Source: Erythrobacter sp. (lineage in GTDB: Bacteria > Pseudomonadota > Alphaproteobacteria > Sphingomonadales > Sphingomonadaceae). Taken from it: DNA of 64,000 bases. Below the pieces are notes generated by a model, which was not told where the DNA came from, ran no database searches, and saw nothing but the letters and a program-made list of their open reading frames with translations. Below, piece by piece: positions 1 to 7,785 of the stretch. Position 1 is the stretch's first letter. Every line of letters starts with the position of its first letter. The stretch is taken from assembly GCA_025698865.1 (NCBI GenBank), contig JAILWQ010000001.1, positions 806,001 to 870,000 on the forward strand. Direction: 5' to 3'. The position numbers were made by a program, and so were the translations under genes.

Positions 1-430
1 TAGCTGCGGAAGGCGTTCGACAGCTGGGTCTTCACGACGACCAGACGCTCGCGCACTGATATCAACATGCAGGCAGCCTGCTGGTCGCGTGACTTGATCG
101 GCACGAACCGCATTACCGGACGGGTGACCGCCTCGCAGGGGCTTCGGCATCGGCGGCATCGTTCTTGCCGCGCTTCACGTAGGCCTTCACATACTGAGGC
201 GGGATCAGCTTCACCTCGTGGCCGAACGAGACCAAAAGGCGAGCCCAATGGTGGGAGCTGGCGCATGCCTCGATCGCCACCAACGCCGGCGGCAGCTTCT
301 AGAAATAGCGGATCATCTCCGCGCGGCGCAACTGCCGCCGCAGAACAACTTCCTCGTTCTCATCGACCCCGTGAAGCTGAAAAACGGACTTCGCGGTATC
401 CATGCCGATCCGCACTGGCGTGGTTTTCAT
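1..430 (-). pseudogene. IS110-family transposase, broken and cut by the window edge
   Basis: Read on the minus strand from the ATG at 430, the translation has the N-terminus of IS110-type (DEDD) transposases: MKTTPVRIGMDTAKSVFQLH, then VAIEACASSHHWAR, LIPPQYVKAYVK and GKNDAADAEA. An in-frame TAG lies at 299-301, where the family continues from Phe into a Leu-Pro-Pro segment. A one-base deletion near 137-141 shifts the frame; the next frame continues with CEAVTRPVMRFVPIK and DQQAA, the expected order. The copy is therefore inactive. The rest of the gene lies beyond position 1. No terminal repeats can be judged from this part. Confidence 0.85.
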
Positions 431-600
431 CGCACTCTCCTTCCTTCGAGAAGCCCGACGCTACTCGCGTGCGACCTGGAATGAGAAACCGTCCACACCA
501 GCACATGCCGAAACAATGGCATTGGTGGGTTGGTCTGCCAAGCGTGCCTAACGCATGCAGACGGCTTGTCAGCCTAATCTCGTTCTCATAATGTTCCGGG

Positions 601-840
601 ATGCTTACCGAATCATCGTCATCCGCCAACGCGACTCAGGAACGGCGTCTCGCTCTCGTCCGAAAGGTTCGATCGGCGTTCGATCGGTGCAGTTTTCCGG
701 AGAGGGAAAAGGACGGGTTCATCCGACTGCTCGAATTACGCAACGCAACGTCGGAGCTTCTGACGGTTCTGGAGCAAGAGCATTCCGGTCACGATGATGG
801 GGTCGCTCGATACCAGAAGGTGTTTAGTTTCGAGCGCTAG
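601..840 (+). CDS. small hypothetical protein
   Basis: 79-residue frame with a basic, helical centre (RRLALVRKVRSAF) followed by an amphipathic stretch (GFIRLLELRNATSELLTVLE). It has no recognised domain, signal peptide or membrane segment. No clear Shine-Dalgarno sequence precedes the ATG. Its protein-like composition is the only support. It lies between the transposase remnant and another small gene and may be accessory DNA. Function unknown. Confidence 0.4.
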   Translation: MLTESSSSANATQERRLALVRKVRSAFDRCSFPEREKDGFIRLLELRNATSELLTVLEQEHSGHDDGVARYQKVFSFER

Positions 841-965
841 GTTTTGCACTTTCCCTTGGTCAGCGGCACTGAAAGGCAGGCAACCGGACAACGCTCTGGT
901 TGTGGCCGGAGATAGCCGTCCCGCCCTTCTGGACGCCGCCCGCGAGCAGGCCTAACGGGCCGCGC

Positions 966-1172
966 ATGAGCATTCTTGCGACGATCATGAACACCGCCAC
1001 CGGCCGCCCCATCCAGAAAATGTCCTTCGGCCGGATGCCCAAGCCATGGGCCAGCTTCAATCTGGAGACTGGCGAACTGGTCACCGCCGAGCGGATCGAT
1101 GTCGGTAAGCCCGCGCCGGGCAAGTTCGTTGCCCCGGTAGAGGTGTGGGTGACGGTGAAGCCGAAGGGTTAG
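966..1172 (+). CDS. small hypothetical protein upstream of yegD
   Basis: 68 residues starting MSILATIMNTATGRP and ending VEVWVTVKPKG, four bases before the yegD-like gene, so probably co-transcribed with it. The frame is open upstream to an ATG at 900, but the earlier residues look low-complexity and less protein-like, so the internal ATG is preferred. Neither start has a strong ribosome binding site. Function not recognised. Confidence 0.4.
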   Translation: MSILATIMNTATGRPIQKMSFGRMPKPWASFNLETGELVTAERIDVGKPAPGKFVAPVEVWVTVKPKG

Positions 1173-1176
1173 TCCG

Positions 1177-2499
1177 ATGCCGGTAACCCACCTTCAGCAA
1201 ACCGCTCGCGCCATCGGGATCGATTTCGGAACGACCAACTCGGTTATCGCGACCGCTCATGCGGACGGGAGTACGGCGCTGGTGAGTTTCGCCGCGCCGG
1301 GCGGTCCCTCCGACGTCTTTCGGTCGGCGCTCTGTTTCTGGCAGGACGATGCGATACGCGGCGGTCTGGGACACGAGGCGGGCCCATGGGCGATCGCCGA
1401 GTTTCTCGACTTTCCCGAAGGCAGCCGCTTTATCCAGTCGTTCAAGTCGCTCGCTGCGGATTCCTTGTTCGAGACCGCGAGCCTGTTCGACAAGCGGTTG
1501 CGGTTCGAGGAACTGGGCAAGATATTCCTGTCGCATCTTGTCGCCCATGCAGGCGATGCGCTGACCGATCCGCCGGACAGGGTCGTGGTGGGGCGCCCGG
1601 TGCGCTATGCCGGCGCGCGTCCCGATCCGAAACTGGCCCGCGCACGTTACGATGCGATGTTCGCCGCACTCGGCACCGACATCCGCTATGTCTACGAGCC
1701 GATGGGCGCAGCCTATGGCTTTGCCGCGAGCCTCGATGAACCAGCCACGTTGTTGGTGGCCGATTTCGGCGGCGGGACCAGCGACTTCTCGGTCGTGCGT
1801 GTGGCCGAGCGCGACGCGCCGCGGCGCTGCATACCGCTGGGATCGGCCGGTATCAGTATCGCTGGCGACACGTTCGACTACCGCATTATGGACCACCTCG
1901 TATTGCCGTTGCTGGGCAAGGGCGGAACCTACCGCTCCTTCGACAAAGTGCTCGAGATTCCGGCTGGACATTACGCAGATTTCGGCGACTGGTCGCGCCT
2001 TGCCCTGATGCGAAATCGGCGCACGCTCGCCGAGCTGTCGCGATTGCAGCGCAGTGCGACCGATCCCGCGGCAATCGCGCGCATGGTCGCGGTTATCGAG
2101 GGCGAACTGGGCTATGCGCTCTACGACGCCGTCGGCCTAGTGAAACGCGCGTTGTCCAGTGAGACACAGGCAGAATTCGTATTCGACGCTCCTGGCCTGA
2201 CAATCGAGGCGCAGGTTGATCGCCACGATTTCGAAAGCTGGATCGCCGAGGACCTCCAGCGCATCGCCCTGACAGTCGACGCAGCGCTGGATCGGGCCGG
2301 CGTCGCCCCTGCTCAGATCGACCATGTGTTTCTGACGGGGGGATCGTCGCAAATCCCGGCGGTGCGCCGTCTGTTCGAGCAACGCTTCGGCGAAAGCCGG
2401 ATCGCGCGGGGGGATGAACTTACGTCCATCGCCCACGGTCTGGGGTTGATGGCTGCTGGAGCCGATCTTGCCGATTGGGTGATCGAGGACGAGGTATAG
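1177..2499 (+). CDS. yegD: Hsp70-family chaperone-like protein, YegD type
   Basis: 440 residues with the actin/Hsp70 ATPase signatures in order: phosphate-1 loop IGIDFGTTNS at about 13-22, phosphate-2 loop LLVADFGGGTSDFS at about 191-205, and the adenosine motif VFLTGGSSQIPAVRRLF at about 383-399. It lacks the DnaK peptide-binding domain, and the length fits E. coli YegD (about 450). Family members are cytoplasmic ATPases of uncertain client. There is no J-domain or nucleotide-exchange partner nearby. A GC-rich hairpin downstream probably ends the transcript. Confidence 0.88.
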   Translation: MPVTHLQQTARAIGIDFGTTNSVIATAHADGSTALVSFAAPGGPSDVFRSALCFWQDDAIRGGLGHEAGPWAIAEFLDFPEGSRFIQSFKSLAADSLFETASLFDKRLRFEELGKIFLSHLVAHAGDALTDPPDRVVVGRPVRYAGARPDPKLARARYDAMFAALGTDIRYVYEPMGAAYGFAASLDEPATLLVADFGGGTSDFSVVRVAERDAPRRCIPLGSAGISIAGDTFDYRIMDHLVLPLLGKGGTYRSFDKVLEIPAGHYADFGDWSRLALMRNRRTLAELSRLQRSATDPAAIARMVAVIEGELGYALYDAVGLVKRALSSETQAEFVFDAPGLTIEAQVDRHDFESWIAEDLQRIALTVDAALDRAGVAPAQIDHVFLTGGSSQIPAVRRLFEQRFGESRIARGDELTSIAHGLGLMAAGADLADWVIEDEV

Positions 2500-2631
2500 T
2501 CATCAGAGGCGCGTTTCTCCGGCAAAGCGAATACAAGCATCTCTAATTCGGGTCCGGACTGCTCACTCCGCCCCGCCTCAATTTCATCGAACTGGTGCCT
2601 GGCGCAGGTTCATTCGAATGATGCGCTGATA

Positions 2632-2659
2632 GCGCGGCGAGCTTGAAGACTCGCCGCGC
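2632..2659. terminator. GC-rich hairpin between convergent genes
   Basis: Perfect 10-bp inverted repeat GCGCGGCGAG / CTCGCCGCGC with an 8-base loop, located between the end of yegD and the end of the convergent exported-protein gene. The position and stability suggest a two-way transcription stop. There is no long T run. Confidence 0.55.
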
Positions 2660-2665
2660 CAGTCA

Positions 2666-3364
2666 TTATTCACTTTCAGGTTCGGCGACGTTGGCATCCG
2701 GTGCCTCCGCGGTGGGCGTGACGGCAACGTCAGTGGTCGCTGCGATCGCGACCGTCTCGCCCACGGGGGCGAGGCCAGCCTGCTTCACTTCGCGGTGTAC
2801 CGCGCTGGCGGGTATCGCCAGCTGGATGTCACCTTCGGTCGTCGCCATCAGCTCGCGTCCCTCGGGACTCAACGCCGACTGTCCGGTAACGAAGCCCGCA
2901 AAGACGCCCGCGAGGATCACTCCACCTGCGGTGGCGAGGGTGTTGCCCTCGCCCTCCTGACGGAAGGTACCATCGAGCCGGATCTTGCGTCCGCCAACTT
3001 CGACGTGCTCGAGCTCCACATCCATCTTGCCTGACTTGCCGAACGCACCTTTGCTGGTGAGCCAGGTGATGCGGCCGTAGGCAGGCGAGCCTTCGGGAAT
3101 GATCACGTAGTCACCGAGCATCACCGGCTTGACCACAGTAAGCTTGAAGGTGTCGCCTTCTTCCCAGGTCTTTCCCTTGGTGGTGACGTCCTGACTCATC
3201 TGCAGAAGCACTTCGGTGTTGGCGGGCAGGACCGCATTGCCGGTTGGCACCGCGTTCACATGTTGAACGGGGAGCGGTGCGGCCGCGTCCTGCGCAGCGA
3301 GCGGCGATATTGCGAACATGGCGAAGGCAAGCGCGGCGGCGGCCGCGTTGGTACGTGCGTGCAT
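2666..3364 (-). CDS. exported hypothetical protein
   Basis: 232 residues from the ATG at 3364, which is preceded by a strong AAGGGGGAA ribosome binding site; an earlier in-frame ATG at 3430 lacks this. A signal peptide is clear (MHARTNAAAAALAFAMFA, cleavage after PLAAQ). The body looks like a beta-rich periplasmic domain with EVLLQMSQDVTTKGKTW and a later hydrophobic Gly/Ala segment (GGVILAGVFAGFVTG). The C-terminal tail is Ala/Glu/Pro-rich. The pattern of set value, delayed release and glycine-zipper segment recalls TrbI/VirB10-like and glycine-zipper periplasmic proteins, but no family is assigned. Confidence 0.7.
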   Translation of the reverse strand: MHARTNAAAAALAFAMFAISPLAAQDAAAPLPVQHVNAVPTGNAVLPANTEVLLQMSQDVTTKGKTWEEGDTFKLTVVKPVMLGDYVIIPEGSPAYGRITWLTSKGAFGKSGKMDVELEHVEVGGRKIRLDGTFRQEGEGNTLATAGGVILAGVFAGFVTGQSALSPEGRELMATTEGDIQLAIPASAVHREVKQAGLAPVGETVAIAATTDVAVTPTAEAPDANVAEPESE

Positions 3365-3643
3365 GATATTCCCCCTTATGAACGTGCCGATGGAACCTCC
3401 CCCGGTCCGACACGTTTGTAACTGATGCAAAGATTCCCGTTAAAAATCCAGCGAAATTAGCTGCTTCGCCGATCGCAAAATCACCTGTTCCGATTGGCAA
3501 CTGGGACGTTTGCAGCGTAGCGCTAGCGTTTATATAACTGACCCATCCCAAATCGGGATGTCATCATTACCCTCGCGGAGAACCTGCTCCAGTTGGCAGC
3601 TCAGCAATGATGGAACTTCTACCATCGATATTTGTCACGGGAC

Positions 3644-4390
3644 CTATCCACGATGGTGCCTCCTGATGAGCGTGGGAAGTGACATTTCGAGATCGCGGGA
3701 GGCTTCGATTCCCAGCCGAATAGCCTCTGCTGTATGACCTGCCCCAAGCTTTCGCATCATATTGCTGCGATGAATTTCCACCGTCCGTGGACTGATCCCA
3801 AGCTGGCGCGCAATGCCCTTATTGCTGGATCCCTCGACAAGCAGATCGAGCACCTCACGTTCGCGCTCAGTCAGCCCTCTCACCAGACACCTTGCCTCGA
3901 GTATCCGTTGGAGCTCATCATTAGCGCTCTCGGCTTCCTCGAGCACGGTTCGGATAGTCTTGTATACCTCGATGCGCCGCAGTGGCAGGGCAAGGTAGTT
4001 CAATGCACCCTGTTTCATCGCATCAACTATCGTTGGAAGCTCCGGGCCGTAAGCGGTTCCGATGACGGGGAGCCAGATTCCTGATTTCTCTAACGACGTT
4101 GCTACAGCAGCCACCCCTCCAGACGTGTCGTCGTCCCGGCAAAGAACGACCCCTCGATCTGGAGGCCTTTCTTCAAATTCCTCGAGCCCATCATAAACCT
4201 CTGCGTGACATCCGAGGCTTATCAAGGTCGCTGCTTGCTCGGCCCTACCTCGTGACGACCGATCAATCACATGGACCACAAGACCGCTGAGTGCAGGGGC
4301 TTCTGCATCGTCGAAGCCCTCCCTGCGAGCGCCTATCAAGGGCACTTCCGCTGAATGACGCAACTTGGGTTGCGCAGTTCTGCGCATCAT
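3644..4390 (-). CDS. LuxR/FixJ-type response-regulator-like transcription factor
   Basis: 248 residues. The first about 150 fold like a receiver (LVVHVIDRSSRGRAEQAA; IGTAYGPELPTIVDAMKQGALNYLALPL), but the usual acidic pair and the conserved Lys before Pro are not conserved (LPLRR instead of a KP pair), so it is probably a pseudo-receiver. The C-terminal helix-turn-helix of the LuxR class is clear: LTEREREVLDLLVEGSSNKG then LGISPRTVEIHRSNMMRKL. The start codon overlaps the stop of the RadC-like gene (ATGA), so the two are translationally coupled. Targets unknown. Confidence 0.8.
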   Translation of the reverse strand: MMRRTAQPKLRHSAEVPLIGARREGFDDAEAPALSGLVVHVIDRSSRGRAEQAATLISLGCHAEVYDGLEEFEERPPDRGVVLCRDDDTSGGVAAVATSLEKSGIWLPVIGTAYGPELPTIVDAMKQGALNYLALPLRRIEVYKTIRTVLEEAESANDELQRILEARCLVRGLTEREREVLDLLVEGSSNKGIARQLGISPRTVEIHRSNMMRKLGAGHTAEAIRLGIEASRDLEMSLPTLIRRHHRG

Positions 4391-4848
4391 CCGGCCGCCC
4401 TCCTGCAGATCGAATGGATACGACTTCCGCCGACGACCAGATGGTCGACAAGTTCAAGATCAAGCCGCCGAGCAAGTTCGGCCAATACCTGCGTCTCGAA
4501 AACATCCACAGCGCTGGGGCGTGGGTCACCGGACGGATGATTGTGAATCAGCACGAACGTTCGCGCATCGTGCGCCAGAGCGCGTCCGATCAGATGCCTG
4601 GCGGAAAGGAATACCTCACTGGCATTGCCTTCAACCAGTGTTTCCTCGGCGATGAGGTCGCAAGCTCGATCACCGAAGAGGCAGATCAGATGCTCATTCT
4701 CTCTCCACCCTAGACGATGGACAAGGTCTTCCAAAAAAGCCTGATCGAGAGAATCTATGGACGCGCGGGCGACCGAAGACGTGTTGGTGCTCAGCCAACG
4801 TCCGAAGAGCCTGTAGAACGCTCTTTTCGCAAGCGCCAATGTCGGCAT
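4387..4848 (-). CDS. RadC-family JAMM-domain protein, short form
   Basis: 153 residues from the ATG at 4848 (MPTLALAKRAFYRLFGRW). The metalloprotease-like JAMM motif is present as HNHPSGDPRPSAVD, preceded by VEGNASEVFLSARHLIGRAL and followed by HLVVGGSRIHSI, the standard RadC (MPN) order. The N-terminal helix-hairpin-helix region of full-length RadC (about 220 residues) is absent. Such short forms are common on mobile and accessory DNA; the biochemical role of RadC is unsettled. It overlaps the upstream membrane gene by 58 bases and is coupled to the downstream LuxR-type gene. Confidence 0.8.
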   Translation of the reverse strand: MPTLALAKRAFYRLFGRWLSTNTSSVARASIDSLDQAFLEDLVHRLGWRENEHLICLFGDRACDLIAEETLVEGNASEVFLSARHLIGRALAHDARTFVLIHNHPSGDPRPSAVDVFETQVLAELARRLDLELVDHLVVGGSRIHSICRRAAG

Positions 4849-5240
4849 GCAATCCCTGTCAGCAGGGTCGCGATCATCCCATAGGACGGTGCGACGATCA
4901 GCATCCCATAGACAGGTGGAGGCATCATTACTTTGATCACCATCAGGACGTGCCCCGTCGTCGACAACAGTTGCAAAGCAGCAAAACATAACGGCCAGTT
5001 CCGGTTCGCGACCAACGCCAGCGCGAAGCAGGCGAGGAACGCCACGCCATCAAGTGCGAGGTGGAATTGGTCGAGACCCAGGAAACTGCTCATTCCGAAT
5101 ATCGCATGCCAGGCCCTGTCGATCACGAGCATCGCGATCAGGATCAGGGCGCCCACACGCTCGGGCCAGCCTCCCTTCCACCAGGCATAAAGCAGGGCGA
5201 TAAGGAGAAAAAGCACCTGCAGACCGGCTAGGAATGTCAT
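4791..5240 (-). CDS. small integral membrane protein
   Basis: 149 residues from the ATG at 5240; a TTG two codons earlier is possible. At least four hydrophobic segments are visible: FLAGLQVLFLLIALLYAWW, ERVGALILIAMLVI, GVAFLACFALALVA and PPVYGMLIVAPSYG-MIATLLTG. The tail is basic and hydrophilic. No family is recognised. It is the second gene of a compact minus-strand group (5601 to 3644), and its 3' end overlaps the RadC-like gene. Confidence 0.6.
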   Translation of the reverse strand: MTFLAGLQVLFLLIALLYAWWKGGWPERVGALILIAMLVIDRAWHAIFGMSSFLGLDQFHLALDGVAFLACFALALVANRNWPLCFAALQLLSTTGHVLMVIKVMMPPPVYGMLIVAPSYGMIATLLTGIACRHWRLRKERSTGSSDVG

Positions 5241-5271
5241 GCCCAACCGGTCGGCTTAGGTGCTGCTCAAG

Positions 5272-5601
5272 TCAAGCAGCGCGCTCTTCGAGCTCCTCGG
5301 GAATCGCGCCGGCTATGTAGGGTTTCGGCTCGTCGAGGATGCCCATCTCCCGACCGGTTTTCTCGTAGCCACTGTGAACCCGAATGAGTTCAGCCCGAAG
5401 GGTAACGAGACCATCCACGGATTTCGTCAGGCGGCGAAGTTCGGCATGGCCACCCATGGGATGAAGATCGACCGCCGCGCTCCGCGCGAGGGCGGAGGTG
5501 TGAAGCAAAGCGGTGGTTGCAATCAACGCATCCGCCACTTTGGTTTCGGCATCGTTCACTTCGCGGCGAAGGCGCGCCGCGGCTGCTGGAATGGTCAACA
5601 T
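5272..5601 (-). CDS. small hypothetical protein
   Basis: 109 residues, mostly helical and soluble (RLRREVNDAETKVADALIATTALLHTS; RLTKSVDGLVTLRAELIRVH). The ATG at 5601 is preceded by GAGGACC at good spacing. It is probably the first gene of the minus-strand group with the membrane protein, RadC-like and LuxR-type genes. No function recognised. Confidence 0.55.
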   Translation of the reverse strand: MLTIPAAAARLRREVNDAETKVADALIATTALLHTSALARSAAVDLHPMGGHAELRRLTKSVDGLVTLRAELIRVHSGYEKTGREMGILDEPKPYIAGAIPEELEERAA

Positions 5602-5641
5602 AGAAAGGTCCTCACTGTTTCAGCGGACCGGAGGCGGCGGG

Positions 5642-6130
5642 TCAGTTGTCGGCGAGCCGGTCAATCAGCACGTCGATCGTATCCAACCCGGAATTGATCA
5701 GAACCATTATCGCAGCCGCCAACCCGAACACGAGCAGCGCGGTCTTGCTGAAGCCTCTGAACACCCACTCCGGTTTCTGCCGGAATTGACCGCCACCCTG
5801 GACTGAAGGGTCCGCAAACCCCGCATCCCGGAAGGTGTAGGTCTCTTCCGACAAGGGGGTGGATGAGGCAGAGGGATCGTCAGGGGTTATCCGTTTTGCG
5901 GCACGCGTATCGCGAGACGGTGCATAACCGATCGCCTGAATGGCTTCGCCACGGGTAGCTGCCCCCAGCTTTCGCCGCGCAGCATCGAGATGATCTTGAA
6001 CAGTCCGAGGAGACAAACTCATTTCACGAGCAATTTCCTTGGTGTTGAGATGCCGAGCGGCGAGACATAGCACTTCGTGCTGCTTCTGCGTCAGCTCAAT
6101 CGGTCCGTTCTTGCTTTCGACGGTAACCAC
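5642..6130 (-). CDS. LuxR-type DNA-binding protein with a C-terminal membrane anchor
   Basis: 162 residues starting with GTG at 6130. The LuxR/GerE helix-turn-helix is at the N-terminus (residues about 12-66: LTQKQHEVLCLAARHLNTKE, then MSLSPRTVQDHLDAARRKLG). A polar linker follows, then one transmembrane segment near 128-147 (TALLVFGLAAAIMVLINSGL) and a short tail. This is the reverse of the usual arrangement and implies a regulator tethered to the inner membrane with its DNA-binding head in the cytoplasm. No receiver or sensor domain is present. Confidence 0.75.
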   Translation of the reverse strand: MVTVESKNGPIELTQKQHEVLCLAARHLNTKEIAREMSLSPRTVQDHLDAARRKLGAATRGEAIQAIGYAPSRDTRAAKRITPDDPSASSTPLSEETYTFRDAGFADPSVQGGGQFRQKPEWVFRGFSKTALLVFGLAAAIMVLINSGLDTIDVLIDRLADN

Positions 6131-6228
6131 GACCCGATGCTATGCGGAGTTCGCCAGATTTTGAAAGACGCTTTGGCTGGATGCAGATCATGCTGCCAAA
6201 CGTCGCAGGATTTTCAGAGCATAGAGGT

Positions 6229-6423
6229 TCAGTTCAGCAGTCCGGCTGGCGCCGCGAGCAGCTCCTCGCTCTTCTTCACGATCGCGATGAAGGTTCGCGA
6301 CCCAGTAAGATCGCCGCGCTCCAGCAGCTCGTCTGCGCGCATCGCCAATTGCAGCGGCGCATCCTCCCCATGTTTGGTCACGTAGTGATTGGCGACCGCC
6401 CACTGTTCCCAAGCACTTACCAC
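6229..6423 (-). CDS. small hypothetical protein, possibly DUF6961-like
   Basis: 64 residues from a GTG at 6423: VSAWEQWAVANHYVTKHGED, then APLQLAMRADELLERGDLTG and a final helix. The Trp-rich start and two-helix layout resemble the small DUF6961 proteins common in sphingomonads; that assignment is from memory and tentative. It overlaps the small membrane gene upstream by seven bases. Confidence 0.45.
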   Translation of the reverse strand: MVSAWEQWAVANHYVTKHGEDAPLQLAMRADELLERGDLTGSRTFIAIVKKSEELLAAPAGLLN

Positions 6424-6539
6424 GGAAACAATTCGACAACGGCGAAGCCGATTCCAAGCAGCATCGCGACAACCAACGCCGCGAACTCGACGACGATGGC
6501 TGTGTCGTCATCCCTGTCCGGTTCGCCCCAGTCCCGCAT
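6417..6539 (-). CDS. very small membrane protein
   Basis: 40 residues from the ATG at 6539: MRDWGEPDRDDDTAIVVEFA followed by a single hydrophobic helix ending VVELFPW. It overlaps the next small gene (start 6423), suggesting a coupled pair. No function can be assigned. A longer start upstream exists but has poor composition. Confidence 0.4.
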   Translation of the reverse strand: MRDWGEPDRDDDTAIVVEFAALVVAMLLGIGFAVVELFPW

Positions 6540-6635
6540 GGCTCTGCGATAGCAACGGATGTTGCAGGCAAAAACCATTTTCCTACTCGGAACATTTGCG
6601 GAACATAGGGCACTCCCATTGAATCGGAGAGCGAA

Positions 6636-6728
6636 ATGTTCATCTTTGACCCTGCCGTCCTCACGGCCATCGCCGCGCTTGTTACGGCGCTTTCCGCTCT
6701 CGTCTGGGCGGTTCGCCGTAAACCATGA
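6636..6728 (+). CDS. very small membrane peptide
   Basis: 30 residues (MFIFDPAVLTAIAALVTALS, then ALVWAVRRKP) forming one hydrophobic helix with a basic C-terminal tail. It is preceded by CGGAGAGCGAA at good spacing, which is the main support. It resembles small single-pass peptides and type I toxin-like products, but nothing more specific can be said. Confidence 0.4.
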   Translation: MFIFDPAVLTAIAALVTALSALVWAVRRKP

Positions 6729-6830
6729 GCGGCACGAGACGGGATAATGTGGCGGCTTTAGCTGAGATCGATGCACATCGCTGAGAGGACGCGTTACCTT
6801 CCTTCAACTCTTCGAAACTACCAGTTACCG

Positions 6831-7529
6831 ATGATCAAATTCCTGTTCCTGCTGAGCGCGCTGATTGCCGTTCCGCAAGCTGCGGCCGCCCAGGTGTTCG
6901 AAGGAACGGCAAAAGCGGTGGACGGCGACACCATCGACATGACCGGCATGCGCATTCGCCTGCTCCACATGGATGCTCCCGAAACAGCCCAGAACTGCAC
7001 CGTCGGCGGCGAAGTCTGGAACTGCGGGACCGATGCCACCTCGGCGTTGGCTTCGCTCCTAAGCGATCAGACCATCTCGTGCGTGTCTGCCACCCGGGAC
7101 ATGTATGGACGTTACCTTGCCGTTTGCCGCACCCGGATCATGGACCTTGGCGAACAGATGGTCGCTCAGGGTCTGGCGATCGCCGCCGATGATGCACCGG
7201 AAGGATATCGGGCGGCAGGCGAGCGGGCAAAGTCACTCAAGCTTGGCCTCTGGAACTCAGAGTTCCAGATGCCGCGGGACTGGCGAGCGGAGAACCTGCC
7301 AGATTCTAAACCTGCCGCGGCTCCCCGAACTTCAGCACCTCCTCGACCGACGGCATCGCGCTCCTACCGCAACGAGTTCGGGTGCGCGATCAAAGGCAAT
7401 CGCAGCCGTCGAGGTGATTGGATCTATCATCTTCCAGGCCAGCAGTATTACAGCCAAACCCGGCCTGAGGAACTGTTCTGTTCAGAGGCCGACGCTCAAG
7501 CTGCGGGATATCGACGGTCGAAGGTTTGA
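6831..7529 (+). CDS. exported thermonuclease-like (SNase) protein with a C-terminal sunset-type domain
   Basis: 232 residues from the ATG at 6831, which begins a good signal peptide (MIKFLFLLSALIAVPQAAAA). The SNase core carries the metal and catalytic set of the family: VDGDTID, IRLLHMDAPE (Arg and Glu) and MYGRYLAVC (second Arg). Two Cys pairs suggest disulfides in the periplasm. A Pro/Ala/Ser linker leads to a C-terminal module, CAIKGNRSRRGDWIYHLPGQ then FCSEADAQAAGYR, matching the small domain often attached to such nucleases. The earlier ATG at 6771 gives no signal peptide at the N-terminus. Confidence 0.85.
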   Translation: MIKFLFLLSALIAVPQAAAAQVFEGTAKAVDGDTIDMTGMRIRLLHMDAPETAQNCTVGGEVWNCGTDATSALASLLSDQTISCVSATRDMYGRYLAVCRTRIMDLGEQMVAQGLAIAADDAPEGYRAAGERAKSLKLGLWNSEFQMPRDWRAENLPDSKPAAAPRTSAPPRPTASRSYRNEFGCAIKGNRSRRGDWIYHLPGQQYYSQTRPEELFCSEADAQAAGYRRSKV

Positions 7530-7785
7530 TGAAATCGAAACTGCTGAGCTAATTGCTCGACCGCTTTGGGCCTTAGTTCCAGTCATTCGAATGGTCGCGA
7601 TTTCCGCCTCAAAGCCGCCGTTGTTTCGGACTGGTGTTGAGGACAACTACACGTCCCGATCGCGGGCGTCCTGACCACCCGCATTGGATCGTCGAGACGG
7701 TTTTTCGTTCAAGCGGCTAGGGTTGGGTCCTGATGGCGCACCATAGTCATTTCTTATCACCATGGCATTCGTCACTTGCCAGGCG

